Both the position numbers and the translations under genes were made by a program. From Culicoidibacter larvae (lineage in GTDB: Bacteria; Bacillota_I; Bacilli_A; Culicoidibacterales; Culicoidibacteraceae): a stretch of 39,149 nt of DNA. The notes under the pieces are model-generated. The model was not told the origin of the DNA, made no database searches, and saw only the letters and a list, made by a program, of their open reading frames with translations. Numbering within the stretch: the first letter of the stretch is position 1; each line of letters opens with the position of its first letter. The stretch lies in the NCBI RefSeq assembly GCF_005771635.1, contig NZ_VBWP01000013.1:1-39149 (forward strand). Direction: 5' to 3'. Positions 1 to 6,664 of the stretch are shown in pieces.

Positions 1-93
1 TCATATATGCGTAGCAAAGATGAATGTACAGATAAGACAGAAATCATTTTAACAAACTATGAAGTGCAAATGCAGCTAGACCTGGCAATTTGA
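1..93 (+). CDS. 3' end of an unidentified gene (partial)
   Basis: Frame 1 is open from the first base to a TGA at 91-93 and gives 30 residues ending in QMQLDLAI. The gene would continue to the left of the window. A short peptide could also begin at the ATG at 7, but no ribosome binding site is visible. I do not recognise the sequence, and an open frame this short can occur by chance. Confidence 0.3.
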   Translation, partial: SYMRSKDECTDKTEIILTNYEVQMQLDLAI

Positions 94-144
94 TGCGTAA
101 ACAAAAATTGTCCAATATATTTGTGATGAAAGGAATGAATTACA

Positions 145-378
145 ATGAAAATAAAATTAGTATTTTTTTATGAAACAACAGAAGGAATTAATAGGAATGA
201 ACCAGCAAAGATTGAAGGAATTGATCATATGACAATTGCAGATCTTGAGGCTCACTTGGAAGGAGGTCTACTCGATATTGTTGTTCGTAGATTGGGTAAT
301 CAAGGTGAGTTTGTCCGTCTGATTGATGAAGAAGAGTATTTGTACAGAAAAAGTAAGATTGAAGGTAAATTAAACTAA
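145..378 (+). CDS. Small hypothetical protein, 77 aa
   Basis: The 77-residue soluble protein is acidic and begins MKIKLVFFYETTEG. An AAAGGA-type ribosome binding site lies about 11 bases before the ATG. There is no signal peptide, membrane segment or recognisable motif. The start has a beta-strand-like look and the C-terminus is rich in charged residues (DEEEYLYRKSK). It precedes a toxin-antitoxin pair but is separated from it by about 240 bases with their own promoter, so it is probably transcribed separately. Function unknown; it is typical of short accessory genes on mobile elements. Confidence 0.6.
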   Translation: MKIKLVFFYETTEGINRNEPAKIEGIDHMTIADLEAHLEGGLLDIVVRRLGNQGEFVRLIDEEEYLYRKSKIEGKLN

Positions 379-391
379 TATGGACATGGCT

Positions 392-447
392 CTAGAATGC
401 AATGTGATGGGTGATTACCCACAAAATCAAAGTTCGATGCCTTCTAG
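392..447. other. Nested hairpin, outer stem CTAGAA..TTCTAG
   Basis: CTAGAATGCA (392-401) pairs with TGCCTTCTAG (438-447) with one mismatch. A second hairpin, TGGGT-GATT-ACCCA (408-421), is nested inside. No T-run follows, so it does not look like a terminator. A hairpin of the same plan lies at 20319-20378. The rest of the 379-617 gap holds only the toxin-antitoxin promoter. Confidence 0.4.
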
Positions 448-558
448 CGACTCTATAATAAGCTAAGATAGTAATTATTAGGCGATATTCCTCAATTACG
501 TTGAGAAATGACTTTGATCAGAGCATTTATACAATAATAATAAAAATAATTATCCTGG

Positions 559-586
559 TTGACATTGACTACAATTGTAGTATAAT
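559..586 (+). promoter_or_regulatory. Promoter and palindromic operator of the toxin-antitoxin pair
   Basis: TTGACA (559-564) and TATAAT (581-586) are separated by 16 bases and match the sigma-A consensus exactly. The perfect 12-base palindrome CTACAATTGTAG (569-580) fills most of the spacer. This is where a RelB-type antitoxin dimer would block RNA polymerase. Autoregulation of this kind is established for type II systems; its use here is inferred. Confidence 0.75.
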
Positions 587-617
587 TAAATTATCAAATA
601 ATTATGAGGTGATTATT

Positions 618-839
618 ATGGCAGTTGTTAGTGTTAGAATGGATGACAAACAAAAAGAGCTATATAAAAAATATGCAGAGCTTCAAGGGCAAACAATGAG
701 TGACTTTATTAATCAGATTGTTTTCTCATATATTGAGGATGAATACGATGCAGCGCTTGCCGATAAAGCTTACGAAGAGTATCAAAAAGATCCAAAAACG
801 TATTCCCATGAAGAAATGATGAAAAAGTATGGACTCTAA
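618..839 (+). CDS. RelB/DinJ-like antitoxin, 73 aa
   Basis: Predicted type II antitoxin. The N-terminus (MAVVSVRMDDKQKELYKKYA, then TMSDFINQIV) has the ribbon-helix-helix layout: a beta strand followed by two helices used for DNA binding as a dimer. The acidic C-terminal part, about residues 40-73, would wrap the toxin. I chose the ATG at 618 because GAGGTG lies just upstream; the open frame extends to 501, but that part covers the promoter and is not coding. The last 11 bases overlap the toxin gene, which couples their translation. The class is clear from sequence style and the partner gene, but not the exact subfamily. Confidence 0.85.
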   Translation: MAVVSVRMDDKQKELYKKYAELQGQTMSDFINQIVFSYIEDEYDAALADKAYEEYQKDPKTYSHEEMMKKYGL

Positions 840-1104
840 ACAATACAAGCTTCGATACACGAAGCAATTTGAGAAGCAATTAAGTAAACTTGATAAGTCA
901 ACTGCAACTATTATTGTAAAATGGCTCGACTTACATATCGATGGTACAGATAGTCCGCGGTTGCAAGGAAAGGCATTAAAAGGTAGAGTAGAAGGAACAT
1001 GGCGCTACCGAGTTGGCCAATACCGGGTTATTGTCAAATTTGTAGATGAAGAGCTACTTATCTTGGCGCTGCAAGTAGCGCACCGAAAAGAAGTATACAG
1101 ATAA
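829..1104 (+). CDS. RelE/ParE-superfamily toxin, 91 aa
   Basis: Predicted type II toxin. The length (91 residues), basic character and C-terminal half are typical of the RelE/YafQ fold: LKGRVEGTWRYRVGQYRVI, then strands around ILALQVAHRKEVYR. In RelE-like members these positively charged residues bind and cut mRNA on the ribosome, whereas ParE members target gyrase. The sequence alone does not decide, but the R-x-G-x-Y-R-V core and the ending HRKEVY favour RelE. It overlaps the antitoxin by 11 bases and shares its promoter. The pair would stabilise the element by post-segregational killing. Confidence 0.85.
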   Translation: MDSKQYKLRYTKQFEKQLSKLDKSTATIIVKWLDLHIDGTDSPRLQGKALKGRVEGTWRYRVGQYRVIVKFVDEELLILALQVAHRKEVYR

Positions 1105-1137
1105 GTGATGAGGATTACTAAAAGAGAGAGGATATTT

Positions 1138-1353
1138 ATGGAAAAGAAATTACGGAACTGGACAAATGCGATGTGTTTAGTTGGTATTACAATATCAATA
1201 GTATCAATGTCTATGATATACATACCAGGCTTTACACTGCGATTTATTCAAACTTCGCTTGCTGCAAGTGGCGTTACACTGGCAGTTAGTAGCCTATTAT
1301 TGAAATTATTTGTTATTGACAACAAACAGAAGTCGATTGAAGAAGAATTTTAA
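1138..1353 (+). CDS. Small two-helix membrane protein, 71 aa
   Basis: Starting at the ATG at 1138 (preceded by AGAGAGGAT) this gives 71 residues. The open frame extends to 1105, but that codon has no ribosome binding site. There are two hydrophobic segments, about residues 10-27 and 35-57, a short loop, and a charged tail (DNKQKSIEEEF). It lies 33 bases after the toxin gene and 17 before the next gene, so it is probably part of a short operon with the 286-residue protein. Function unknown. Confidence 0.65.
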   Translation: MEKKLRNWTNAMCLVGITISIVSMSMIYIPGFTLRFIQTSLAASGVTLAVSSLLLKLFVIDNKQKSIEEEF

Positions 1354-1370
1354 GCGAGGAGTGAGCAGCA

Positions 1371-2231
1371 ATGCAGAAAATTAAAGATATGAAGAAACAA
1401 ACAAAAATAATTATCGGAGTAGTTGCGGTTGTAGCAATTAGTTTAATCGCTGCCGGCGGTGCATATGGATATAACCAGTTTGCTATCTACACAGCACAAC
1501 AAGAGTTAAACACACAGTATAAAGCACAAGCACAAATTCTCCAGGATAAACAAGATGAGCTTGCAACGCTCATTGCTGATAATACTAAAACCGTCAATGA
1601 ATTGGAGTACCTAAATGCTGATGAGAAACAACAAGTTATAGACACCTTGAAAGTTGATGCTCCAATAGTTGTAATTATGACTACTGTTGACACAACGAAC
1701 TATACAGATGCTGATGTGGCAGAAATGACAGCGCAAATTGATACAGTACAAAAACATTTGGACACTCTTCAAGGTGAAGAATCTCCATTTACAACAAAGC
1801 TCGCAGAAACTCAAAAAACAGCATTAACTAATATAGTAAACAGCAAATCTGGTGAACTCCAAAACCAATATAGCGAGGATCATCAAAAACATGTAGCCGA
1901 GCAAAAGAAAATTGTTACTGATTTAATTGCAGCTGGCAAATATGATGAAGCATGGTCTAATATGAACATTGTGAGTGAAGCTTATGCGAATGCTGACCAA
2001 TGGACGAGAAATAATATGCCGGCAACTCCAAGTGGAACTGGTACATATAATGGTGGAACTGTTACTTCAAACGATGATAACGGCACTGGTGGTGGCGGAA
2101 CTACACAAGGTGGTGGAGGAGCCGGTCCGGTTTGTCGAATTGAAATTCGAGTTAAAACTGAAACAATTACACTACCTAACGGCGAAACAGCAACATCTAA
2201 CATCGAGTATCCTGTTAAAGTATGTAACTAA
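1371..2231 (+). CDS. Membrane-anchored coiled-coil surface protein, 286 aa
   Basis: Unknown function. Residues 1-12 are basic, 13-33 form one transmembrane helix, and the rest should lie outside the cell. Residues 38-75 and 110-185 are rich in Gln, Glu, Lys and Ala with a coiled-coil look. Residues 215-250 are a Gly/Thr-rich flexible linker. A short C-terminal strand domain carries two Cys residues (PVCRIEI and the terminal VKVCN) that could form a disulphide. There is no LPxTG motif, so anchoring is by the N-terminal helix. GAGGAGTG precedes the ATG. Its position before the adhesin and transfer genes suggests a role at the cell surface. Confidence 0.65.
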   Translation: MQKIKDMKKQTKIIIGVVAVVAISLIAAGGAYGYNQFAIYTAQQELNTQYKAQAQILQDKQDELATLIADNTKTVNELEYLNADEKQQVIDTLKVDAPIVVIMTTVDTTNYTDADVAEMTAQIDTVQKHLDTLQGEESPFTTKLAETQKTALTNIVNSKSGELQNQYSEDHQKHVAEQKKIVTDLIAAGKYDEAWSNMNIVSEAYANADQWTRNNMPATPSGTGTYNGGTVTSNDDNGTGGGGTTQGGGGAGPVCRIEIRVKTETITLPNGETATSNIEYPVKVCN

Positions 2232-2242
2232 AAGGAAATCTA

Positions 2243-2268
2243 AAAGCACAGTTTTGTGCTTTTTTTAT
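2243..2268 (+). terminator. Intrinsic terminator
   Basis: AAAGCACA pairs with TGTGCTTT around a GTTT loop, followed by seven T residues. It lies 12 bases after the stop codon of the 286-residue gene. Confidence 0.85.
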
Positions 2269-2331
2269 TTGGAGTGATTTTTATGATTTTTAATTGCCGT
2301 TCACCGGCTACAATTTAATACAGTTAAATAT

Positions 2332-2362
2332 AAAAGCAGTCATAGGTGTATGGCTGCTTTTT
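2332..2362 (+). terminator. Second intrinsic terminator
   Basis: A 12-bp stem (from AAAGCAGTCAT to ATGGCTGCTTT, with one G-U pair) is followed by a T-run. It isolates the adhesin gene from the genes on its left. A small GCCG-TTCAC-CGGC hairpin lies between the two terminators. Confidence 0.7.
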
Positions 2363-2398
2363 AAATTTTAGAATATCTATTTATAAAGGAGAATAAAC

Positions 2399-4885
2399 AT
2401 GAAGAAGTTTATCAAAATAACAACTACATTTATTTTTGTAATGTTAGTTGCTACAAGTACAATTCATCCAGTTTTCGCAACAAGTGAAAACAATCAAACC
2501 CTAGATAATTCAGTAGAAAATACCTCTACTGAAAACAATGCAAGTACTGAAATAGAGACTATTCAGTCTGATGAAAGCTCAACAAATGAAAATACATCGA
2601 ATCAGCAATTATATAGTCGTCATGTTACCTATCAAATGGGTGATTATGATATTTTGGTACCATATAATGGAGTAATGACTCATCCAAAAGATATTGAGGG
2701 ATTTGTTTATAATGATGGGCAATATCCACAATATCCAAAAGGGTGGCTTAATGCTGTGACTGAGAAGCTTAATGCCGACTTGCAAAATAGTCGCTCTAAA
2801 GGTATGTTACGATCATCTGTACGTATGTATGAACAAATTGGTTATGTAGATGGTAATGGATATCGTACATTTATCAATCACTTGGAAGTTGATAACGAGA
2901 CGGCATTTTGTTCACAACGAGCAAAGGATCCAGCATCATATTCAGATAATTACAGCACCCCAACCGCATCACAAAATATAAAAATGAATGATGCATTATA
3001 TATTGCATTTGAAGATGCCTATGGATTAATGGGAAATTCTGATTTTTCTTATCGATTCGGAATTGCACAAGCAGCTGTATGGAACACAGAAGGAACACTT
3101 GAGTACTGGGCAGGAGTAACAATTCATGGATATGGTGACGTGTCTAGTAAATATCGCCAGGTTATTGATAAGATTGAAGCACGTTGGGCTGGTGAACGGA
3201 GTCTTGATTTTACGAAAAAACAATTGACTTCAAGTTTTGACCCAATAACTAAAACAATTACAACAGAATCTTTTAAAATTACGGATACCTCTTTTAAAGC
3301 AGATGCAACCTTGAGTTTACCAAATGGTTACTATGTAACTAAAGTTGGAGAAAATGTTGCGTTATCAAAAATTTCTAAAGGAAATGAATATGTTATTCGT
3401 ACAGAAAACTTAGTAGCTAATGAACAAATCAATCTATCAAGTTCGATTACTTTAGATAATCCAAAGGCTAATATTTTTAATCCACCAGTTGGATATGAGG
3501 AACTCCAAGCAATGATTGTTTTCAAAATGAATGATCCACGTAATATTACTGCGAACCTAACTGCAGATATTGCACCAGCATACATTGCGGTAGGTGGTTA
3601 TAAAACGACTGAGGATGCAGAATTTAAGGTATTACCTGGAGTGACTTATGGCTTATACCAAGCCGACGGACGAGAGCTTGATGTAGTTGTTACTGATGAA
3701 AACGGTAAATTTTTAACCGGAAAGGTTGCAGCATCACTTTATGGTAGTGGCGCATACTTGCGTGAAATCAAAACGGCCGATGATGCAACTTACGCGTTAG
3801 ACTATCAAAAGTTTGTTTTACCGGATTTATCAGATCCTGCCGTTGCAGCTAAAATTATTGATGGTGTATATTATGTCAATGAGAATCAAAACATTATCAA
3901 TGAGTATAATGAAATTGGAGACTTAACGATTGCTAAAGTTGATAGTGTGACTGGTGAGCCGCTGGCGGATGCTCAGTTTGAAGTAACACGTGTCAGTGGT
4001 GAGGCTTGTCCAGAAGAAACGCTAACTACTGATAACAACAGTTCGGATAATAATGTTGCAGCATCAGTTGATTGTCAATTTACCCGAGTGTATACAACGG
4101 ATACTACCGGATATGCGGTTATTCCGGAAACAGATTTAACAAGCTATAAATATGGTGAGTATCAAGTGAAGGAATTAGTAGCGCCAGGCGGATATACGCT
4201 AAGTGATGAGATTGTAACGTTCAATATTGATTCGGATCAGAAGATCATTCATATTACGTTTGAGAATGATAAAATTGAAGAACTTGCGGTAACTGGCGAG
4301 GGTAATTTTGAAGCACTCGTTGGTGGGTTGGCCTTAATTGCGATTACCGGTGGAGTCATTCTAATTAGTAGAAGCAAGAAAGGCCGTAAAGGTACCGCAA
4401 CGCTTGCGATTGCTTTATTAATCGGTGCTGGGGTATTTGCAACAAGCGGAACTCAAGTATTTGCGACGACAACCGATAATAATGAAGTTGAAGTCATTCA
4501 AGAGGCTGATACTATTCAAGAAGCAAGTGGTATCGCAAAACAATTTGCTAACCGCGCAGCAGGAGATGAAGATTTTATCAACCCACTGGATCCATCGGTA
4601 ACTGTACCAACTGATCCAATTCCAGAAGTTGCGCCACCTCCGGTTGAGGAGAATATTGTAGCTGAAGGCAACAATAGCGGTGGCGAGTCGACGGGATCTA
4701 CCGGCAGTGGAAATACATCAACAAGTACGAGTTCAGAAGATGAGCCACTTACTTGGTATGATGGACCATTAACAAATACTGGACAATATACTGTTGTAGG
4801 CCTTGTTGTAGGGGCTCTTCTCGCCATTACGGGAGTAATCTACTTTATTCTTAAAAAGAAAGCAAATAAATCGGATCAAGTGTAA
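2399..4885 (+). CDS. Thioester-domain/SpaA-like surface adhesin, apparently two fused LPxTG-type proteins, 828 aa
   Basis: Residues 1-27 are a signal peptide (cleavage after VFA). Residues 28-70 are a Ser/Thr/Asn-rich linker. A thioester domain (about 140-240) is suggested by Cys171 (AFCSQ) and Gln224 in AQAAVW, matching the Cys and TQxAxW pattern of Gram-positive thioester adhesins, which attach covalently to host amines. SpaA/Cna-B-like strands follow (about 400-450 and 505-615, TIAKVDSVTGEPLADAQFEV). Oddly, a sortase-like LAVTG (629-633) with membrane helix and RSKKGRK tail lies internally. A second signal-peptide-like stretch then ends VFATTT (about 689), and an acidic linker leads to LTNTG (about 791), a last helix and KKKANKSDQ. 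It may help donor-recipient contact. Confidence 0.75.
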   Translation: MKKFIKITTTFIFVMLVATSTIHPVFATSENNQTLDNSVENTSTENNASTEIETIQSDESSTNENTSNQQLYSRHVTYQMGDYDILVPYNGVMTHPKDIEGFVYNDGQYPQYPKGWLNAVTEKLNADLQNSRSKGMLRSSVRMYEQIGYVDGNGYRTFINHLEVDNETAFCSQRAKDPASYSDNYSTPTASQNIKMNDALYIAFEDAYGLMGNSDFSYRFGIAQAAVWNTEGTLEYWAGVTIHGYGDVSSKYRQVIDKIEARWAGERSLDFTKKQLTSSFDPITKTITTESFKITDTSFKADATLSLPNGYYVTKVGENVALSKISKGNEYVIRTENLVANEQINLSSSITLDNPKANIFNPPVGYEELQAMIVFKMNDPRNITANLTADIAPAYIAVGGYKTTEDAEFKVLPGVTYGLYQADGRELDVVVTDENGKFLTGKVAASLYGSGAYLREIKTADDATYALDYQKFVLPDLSDPAVAAKIIDGVYYVNENQNIINEYNEIGDLTIAKVDSVTGEPLADAQFEVTRVSGEACPEETLTTDNNSSDNNVAASVDCQFTRVYTTDTTGYAVIPETDLTSYKYGEYQVKELVAPGGYTLSDEIVTFNIDSDQKIIHITFENDKIEELAVTGEGNFEALVGGLALIAITGGVILISRSKKGRKGTATLAIALLIGAGVFATSGTQVFATTTDNNEVEVIQEADTIQEASGIAKQFANRAAGDEDFINPLDPSVTVPTDPIPEVAPPPVEENIVAEGNNSGGESTGSTGSGNTSTSTSSEDEPLTWYDGPLTNTGQYTVVGLVVGALLAITGVIYFILKKKANKSDQV

Positions 4886-4900
4886 ACTTGATCCTTTTTT
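4873..4900 (+). terminator. Terminator overlapping the adhesin stop codon
   Basis: GGATCAAG (4873-4880) pairs with CTTGATCC (4887-4894), followed by six T residues. The TAA stop (4883-4885) lies in the loop. It separates the adhesin gene from the transfer operon; I see no convincing promoter for that operon in 4901-4957. Confidence 0.85.
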
Positions 4901-4957
4901 ATACTATGAGTTGGAGTAGGAAGCAAGAAACTTAAAAATACACTGGAGGTGAGTAAG

Positions 4958-5179
4958 ATGTATGCCTATAAAAAGGAAAATCAACATCAGATTCAATTAG
5001 TGAGTAGTGGCAGTGAAGCAACGCTTCGTCATGCCTTTCGCTATGCATTAGTGATTGAGGAGGTAACGGATCTTGAATATATCCCAAGTGGATATTGTTT
5101 CTTATCAAAACGGTTACTACCACAAGAACAAATACTACCTATGAAAAAACAAGGAGGAAAAGGAGTACAAAGTATATGA
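4958..5179 (+). CDS. Small hypothetical protein at head of transfer operon, 73 aa
   Basis: An ATG at 4958 follows a perfect GGAGGTG at seven bases. A GTG in the same frame at 4949 lies inside that ribosome binding site and was rejected. The protein has no membrane segment; it begins MYAYKKENQHQIQLVSSG and ends in a basic, Gln-rich tail. Its TGA overlaps the ATG of the TcpC gene (ATGA), so the two are translationally coupled and it belongs to the transfer operon. I do not recognise the family. Confidence 0.7.
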   Translation: MYAYKKENQHQIQLVSSGSEATLRHAFRYALVIEEVTDLEYIPSGYCFLSKRLLPQEQILPMKKQGGKGVQSI

Positions 5180-6042
5180 GTCTATTTAGAAAAAAACAAA
5201 GTCAAAAAGATACGCCAAAGCCCAAAAAGAGCGGCTTCAATTTTAAAAAACTTGGCCGCCGGATCGCGCTTACTCTCGTTATTTTGGCACTTGGCTTTTC
5301 ATTGTATGGTAATTTGCGGATCAATAGTGCGATCCGTTCCATGCAAGAAGCAGGGGAGGCACAAACAACAACGATTGATGCCGGTAGTGAAGTCGTTGGC
5401 CGCAATGTGTTGCTATCAATGATGAATGTAGATCCAAATAATTCGGAAATGGTCAAGACCAGACAAACCTTTTTAACCGGTGTTGTTGCACCGGCATATT
5501 TGGACGCGTATTTACCGCTGCCAAAGAGTGTGCAACAAGTCACTGAAATTTCAGTGATTAAAACGGATATCTTTGCCGATACCGTGTACCGGGTGACGTA
5601 TAACGTCAGTTATGATGTCAATGAAGAACATTTCTCAACATATATGGCGCTATTGATCCAGGCGGAGAATTTCAATTATAAAGTTGTTTCAGATCCGCAA
5701 GTCATTGGCCAGGGTGAAATGGGAACGCTTTATGAACAGCCATTTAATGACACCTTGAATAGTGATTTAAAAGAAACAGTTAAAAAACATTTAACTGTCT
5801 TTTTTGAAGCATACTTTGGACATGATACAAGCGCGCTTGATGTCTTGTCTACGGGAATTAAACCGGCCTATGGCAATTATACTTTCCGTTCACTTGGTAC
5901 TATTCAAGTTGATGAGAAGGCAGAGAAAATTAAAGTTGTTGTGTATGCTGAAGAACAATCAAGTGGTCAGCAGCTACGCATGACCTATACTTTAGAATAC
6001 AAAACACAGGAATCAGGAATCCTGATTACCAAAATAGATTAA
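5176..6042 (+). CDS. tcpC: TcpC/VirB8-like conjugation scaffold protein, 288 aa
   Basis: Probable bitopic membrane protein of the type IV secretion channel, equivalent to TcpC of pCW3, ConG-operon partners of ICEBs1 and Orf13 of Tn916. A basic cytoplasmic tail (MSLFRKKQSQ, then PKPKKSG) precedes one transmembrane helix at about residues 30-47. Two extracellular NTF2/VirB8-like domains follow, at about 85-185 and 205-288. I chose the ATG at 5176 because it overlaps the upstream stop and follows AGGAGGAAAAGGAG; the frame is open to 5095, but that part reads through the upstream gene. It is followed by the small TcpD-like gene, which is the usual gene order. Confident on family from layout and neighbours. 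Confidence 0.8.
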   Translation: MSLFRKKQSQKDTPKPKKSGFNFKKLGRRIALTLVILALGFSLYGNLRINSAIRSMQEAGEAQTTTIDAGSEVVGRNVLLSMMNVDPNNSEMVKTRQTFLTGVVAPAYLDAYLPLPKSVQQVTEISVIKTDIFADTVYRVTYNVSYDVNEEHFSTYMALLIQAENFNYKVVSDPQVIGQGEMGTLYEQPFNDTLNSDLKETVKKHLTVFFEAYFGHDTSALDVLSTGIKPAYGNYTFRSLGTIQVDEKAEKIKVVVYAEEQSSGQQLRMTYTLEYKTQESGILITKID

Positions 6043-6056
6043 GGAGGCATATTATT

Positions 6057-6272
6057 ATGCAAATGTTTGATAATTTTATAAATAATATTCGGTATGTACT
6101 ATCTGGGCTTGTTGGACTGTATGTGGCATGGCACGCTTTTCGTGATTATCGGAAGAAAGATTATGTTGGATTTGTCATTGGTGTGGTTATAGGTGTATTT
6201 ATCTTATTGCTGCTCATGTGGCCAGAAATTCTAAACCTCTTTTCGGAATTTGGAAAGGCGCTATTCCAATGA
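6057..6272 (+). CDS. TcpD-like small conjugation membrane protein, 71 aa
   Basis: This 71-residue protein has a short amphipathic start (MQMFDNFINNIRYVLSG), a first hydrophobic stretch at about 12-27, a charged loop (RDYRKKD) and a second membrane helix at about 37-54. This size and plan match TcpD-type proteins that lie between TcpC and TcpE in clostridial and streptococcal transfer regions and are thought to join the membrane channel. AAGGAGG lies nine bases before the ATG. The stop overlaps the next start (ATGA). The assignment rests mainly on position and length, since the family is weakly conserved. Confidence 0.6.
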   Translation: MQMFDNFINNIRYVLSGLVGLYVAWHAFRDYRKKDYVGFVIGVVIGVFILLLLMWPEILNLFSEFGKALFQ

Positions 6273-6661
6273 GGATTGTACGTGTATATGATTCGGTATG
6301 GAAAGTTAAAATTATGGTCTATGCGATTGGGAACATTACCCTTGATCGACCAATCCCACTCTTAGGACTGCTCATATTTATTGTGACATTAGGAATAGAA
6401 AGTTTTTTGTTTTTTCAACTTGGCTTATTAAGTCAACTATTAAATATGCCATTGCTAGTGCTTATTTATATATTAATCCCAGTCGGCGCATATATGTATT
6501 TACCAAATGCCAACATTGATGGAAAACACATTTTCTTTTTCTTGAAAGATTACATTCGTTTTATGATACGGCCAAAAGTGACTGACGCAAATAAGCGAAT
6601 CGTTGATGGACCGGTTCACATGGATAATGCTGCCGAAACAATCATCTGGAAGGAGGAGTAA
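6269..6661 (+). CDS. tcpE: TcpE-family conjugation membrane protein (VirB3-like), 130 aa
   Basis: Member of the TcpE family, a small inner channel component found directly before the VirB4 ATPase in Gram-positive transfer regions and compared with VirB3. Visible are the N-terminal strand region (MRIVRVYDSVWKVKI), two adjacent membrane helices at about 25-47 and 50-70, and a soluble C-terminal part with HIFFFLKDYIRF, typical of the family. I chose the ATG at 6269, which overlaps the upstream stop; the longer open frame lies within the TcpD-like gene. It is three bases from the VirB4 gene. Confidence 0.8.
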   Translation: MRIVRVYDSVWKVKIMVYAIGNITLDRPIPLLGLLIFIVTLGIESFLFFQLGLLSQLLNMPLLVLIYILIPVGAYMYLPNANIDGKHIFFFLKDYIRFMIRPKVTDANKRIVDGPVHMDNAAETIIWKEE

Positions 6662-6664
6662 CCA

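Noticed and set aside
501-617. Longer N-terminus for the antitoxin
   Set aside because: The extra 39 codons lie over the promoter and the palindromic operator; GAGGTG directly precedes the ATG at 618.
1487-1693. Minus-strand open frames within the coiled-coil gene (and similar shadows throughout the transfer operon)
   Set aside because: They are antisense to well-supported genes, are Cys/Ser-rich in the way shadow frames are, and have no binding sites.
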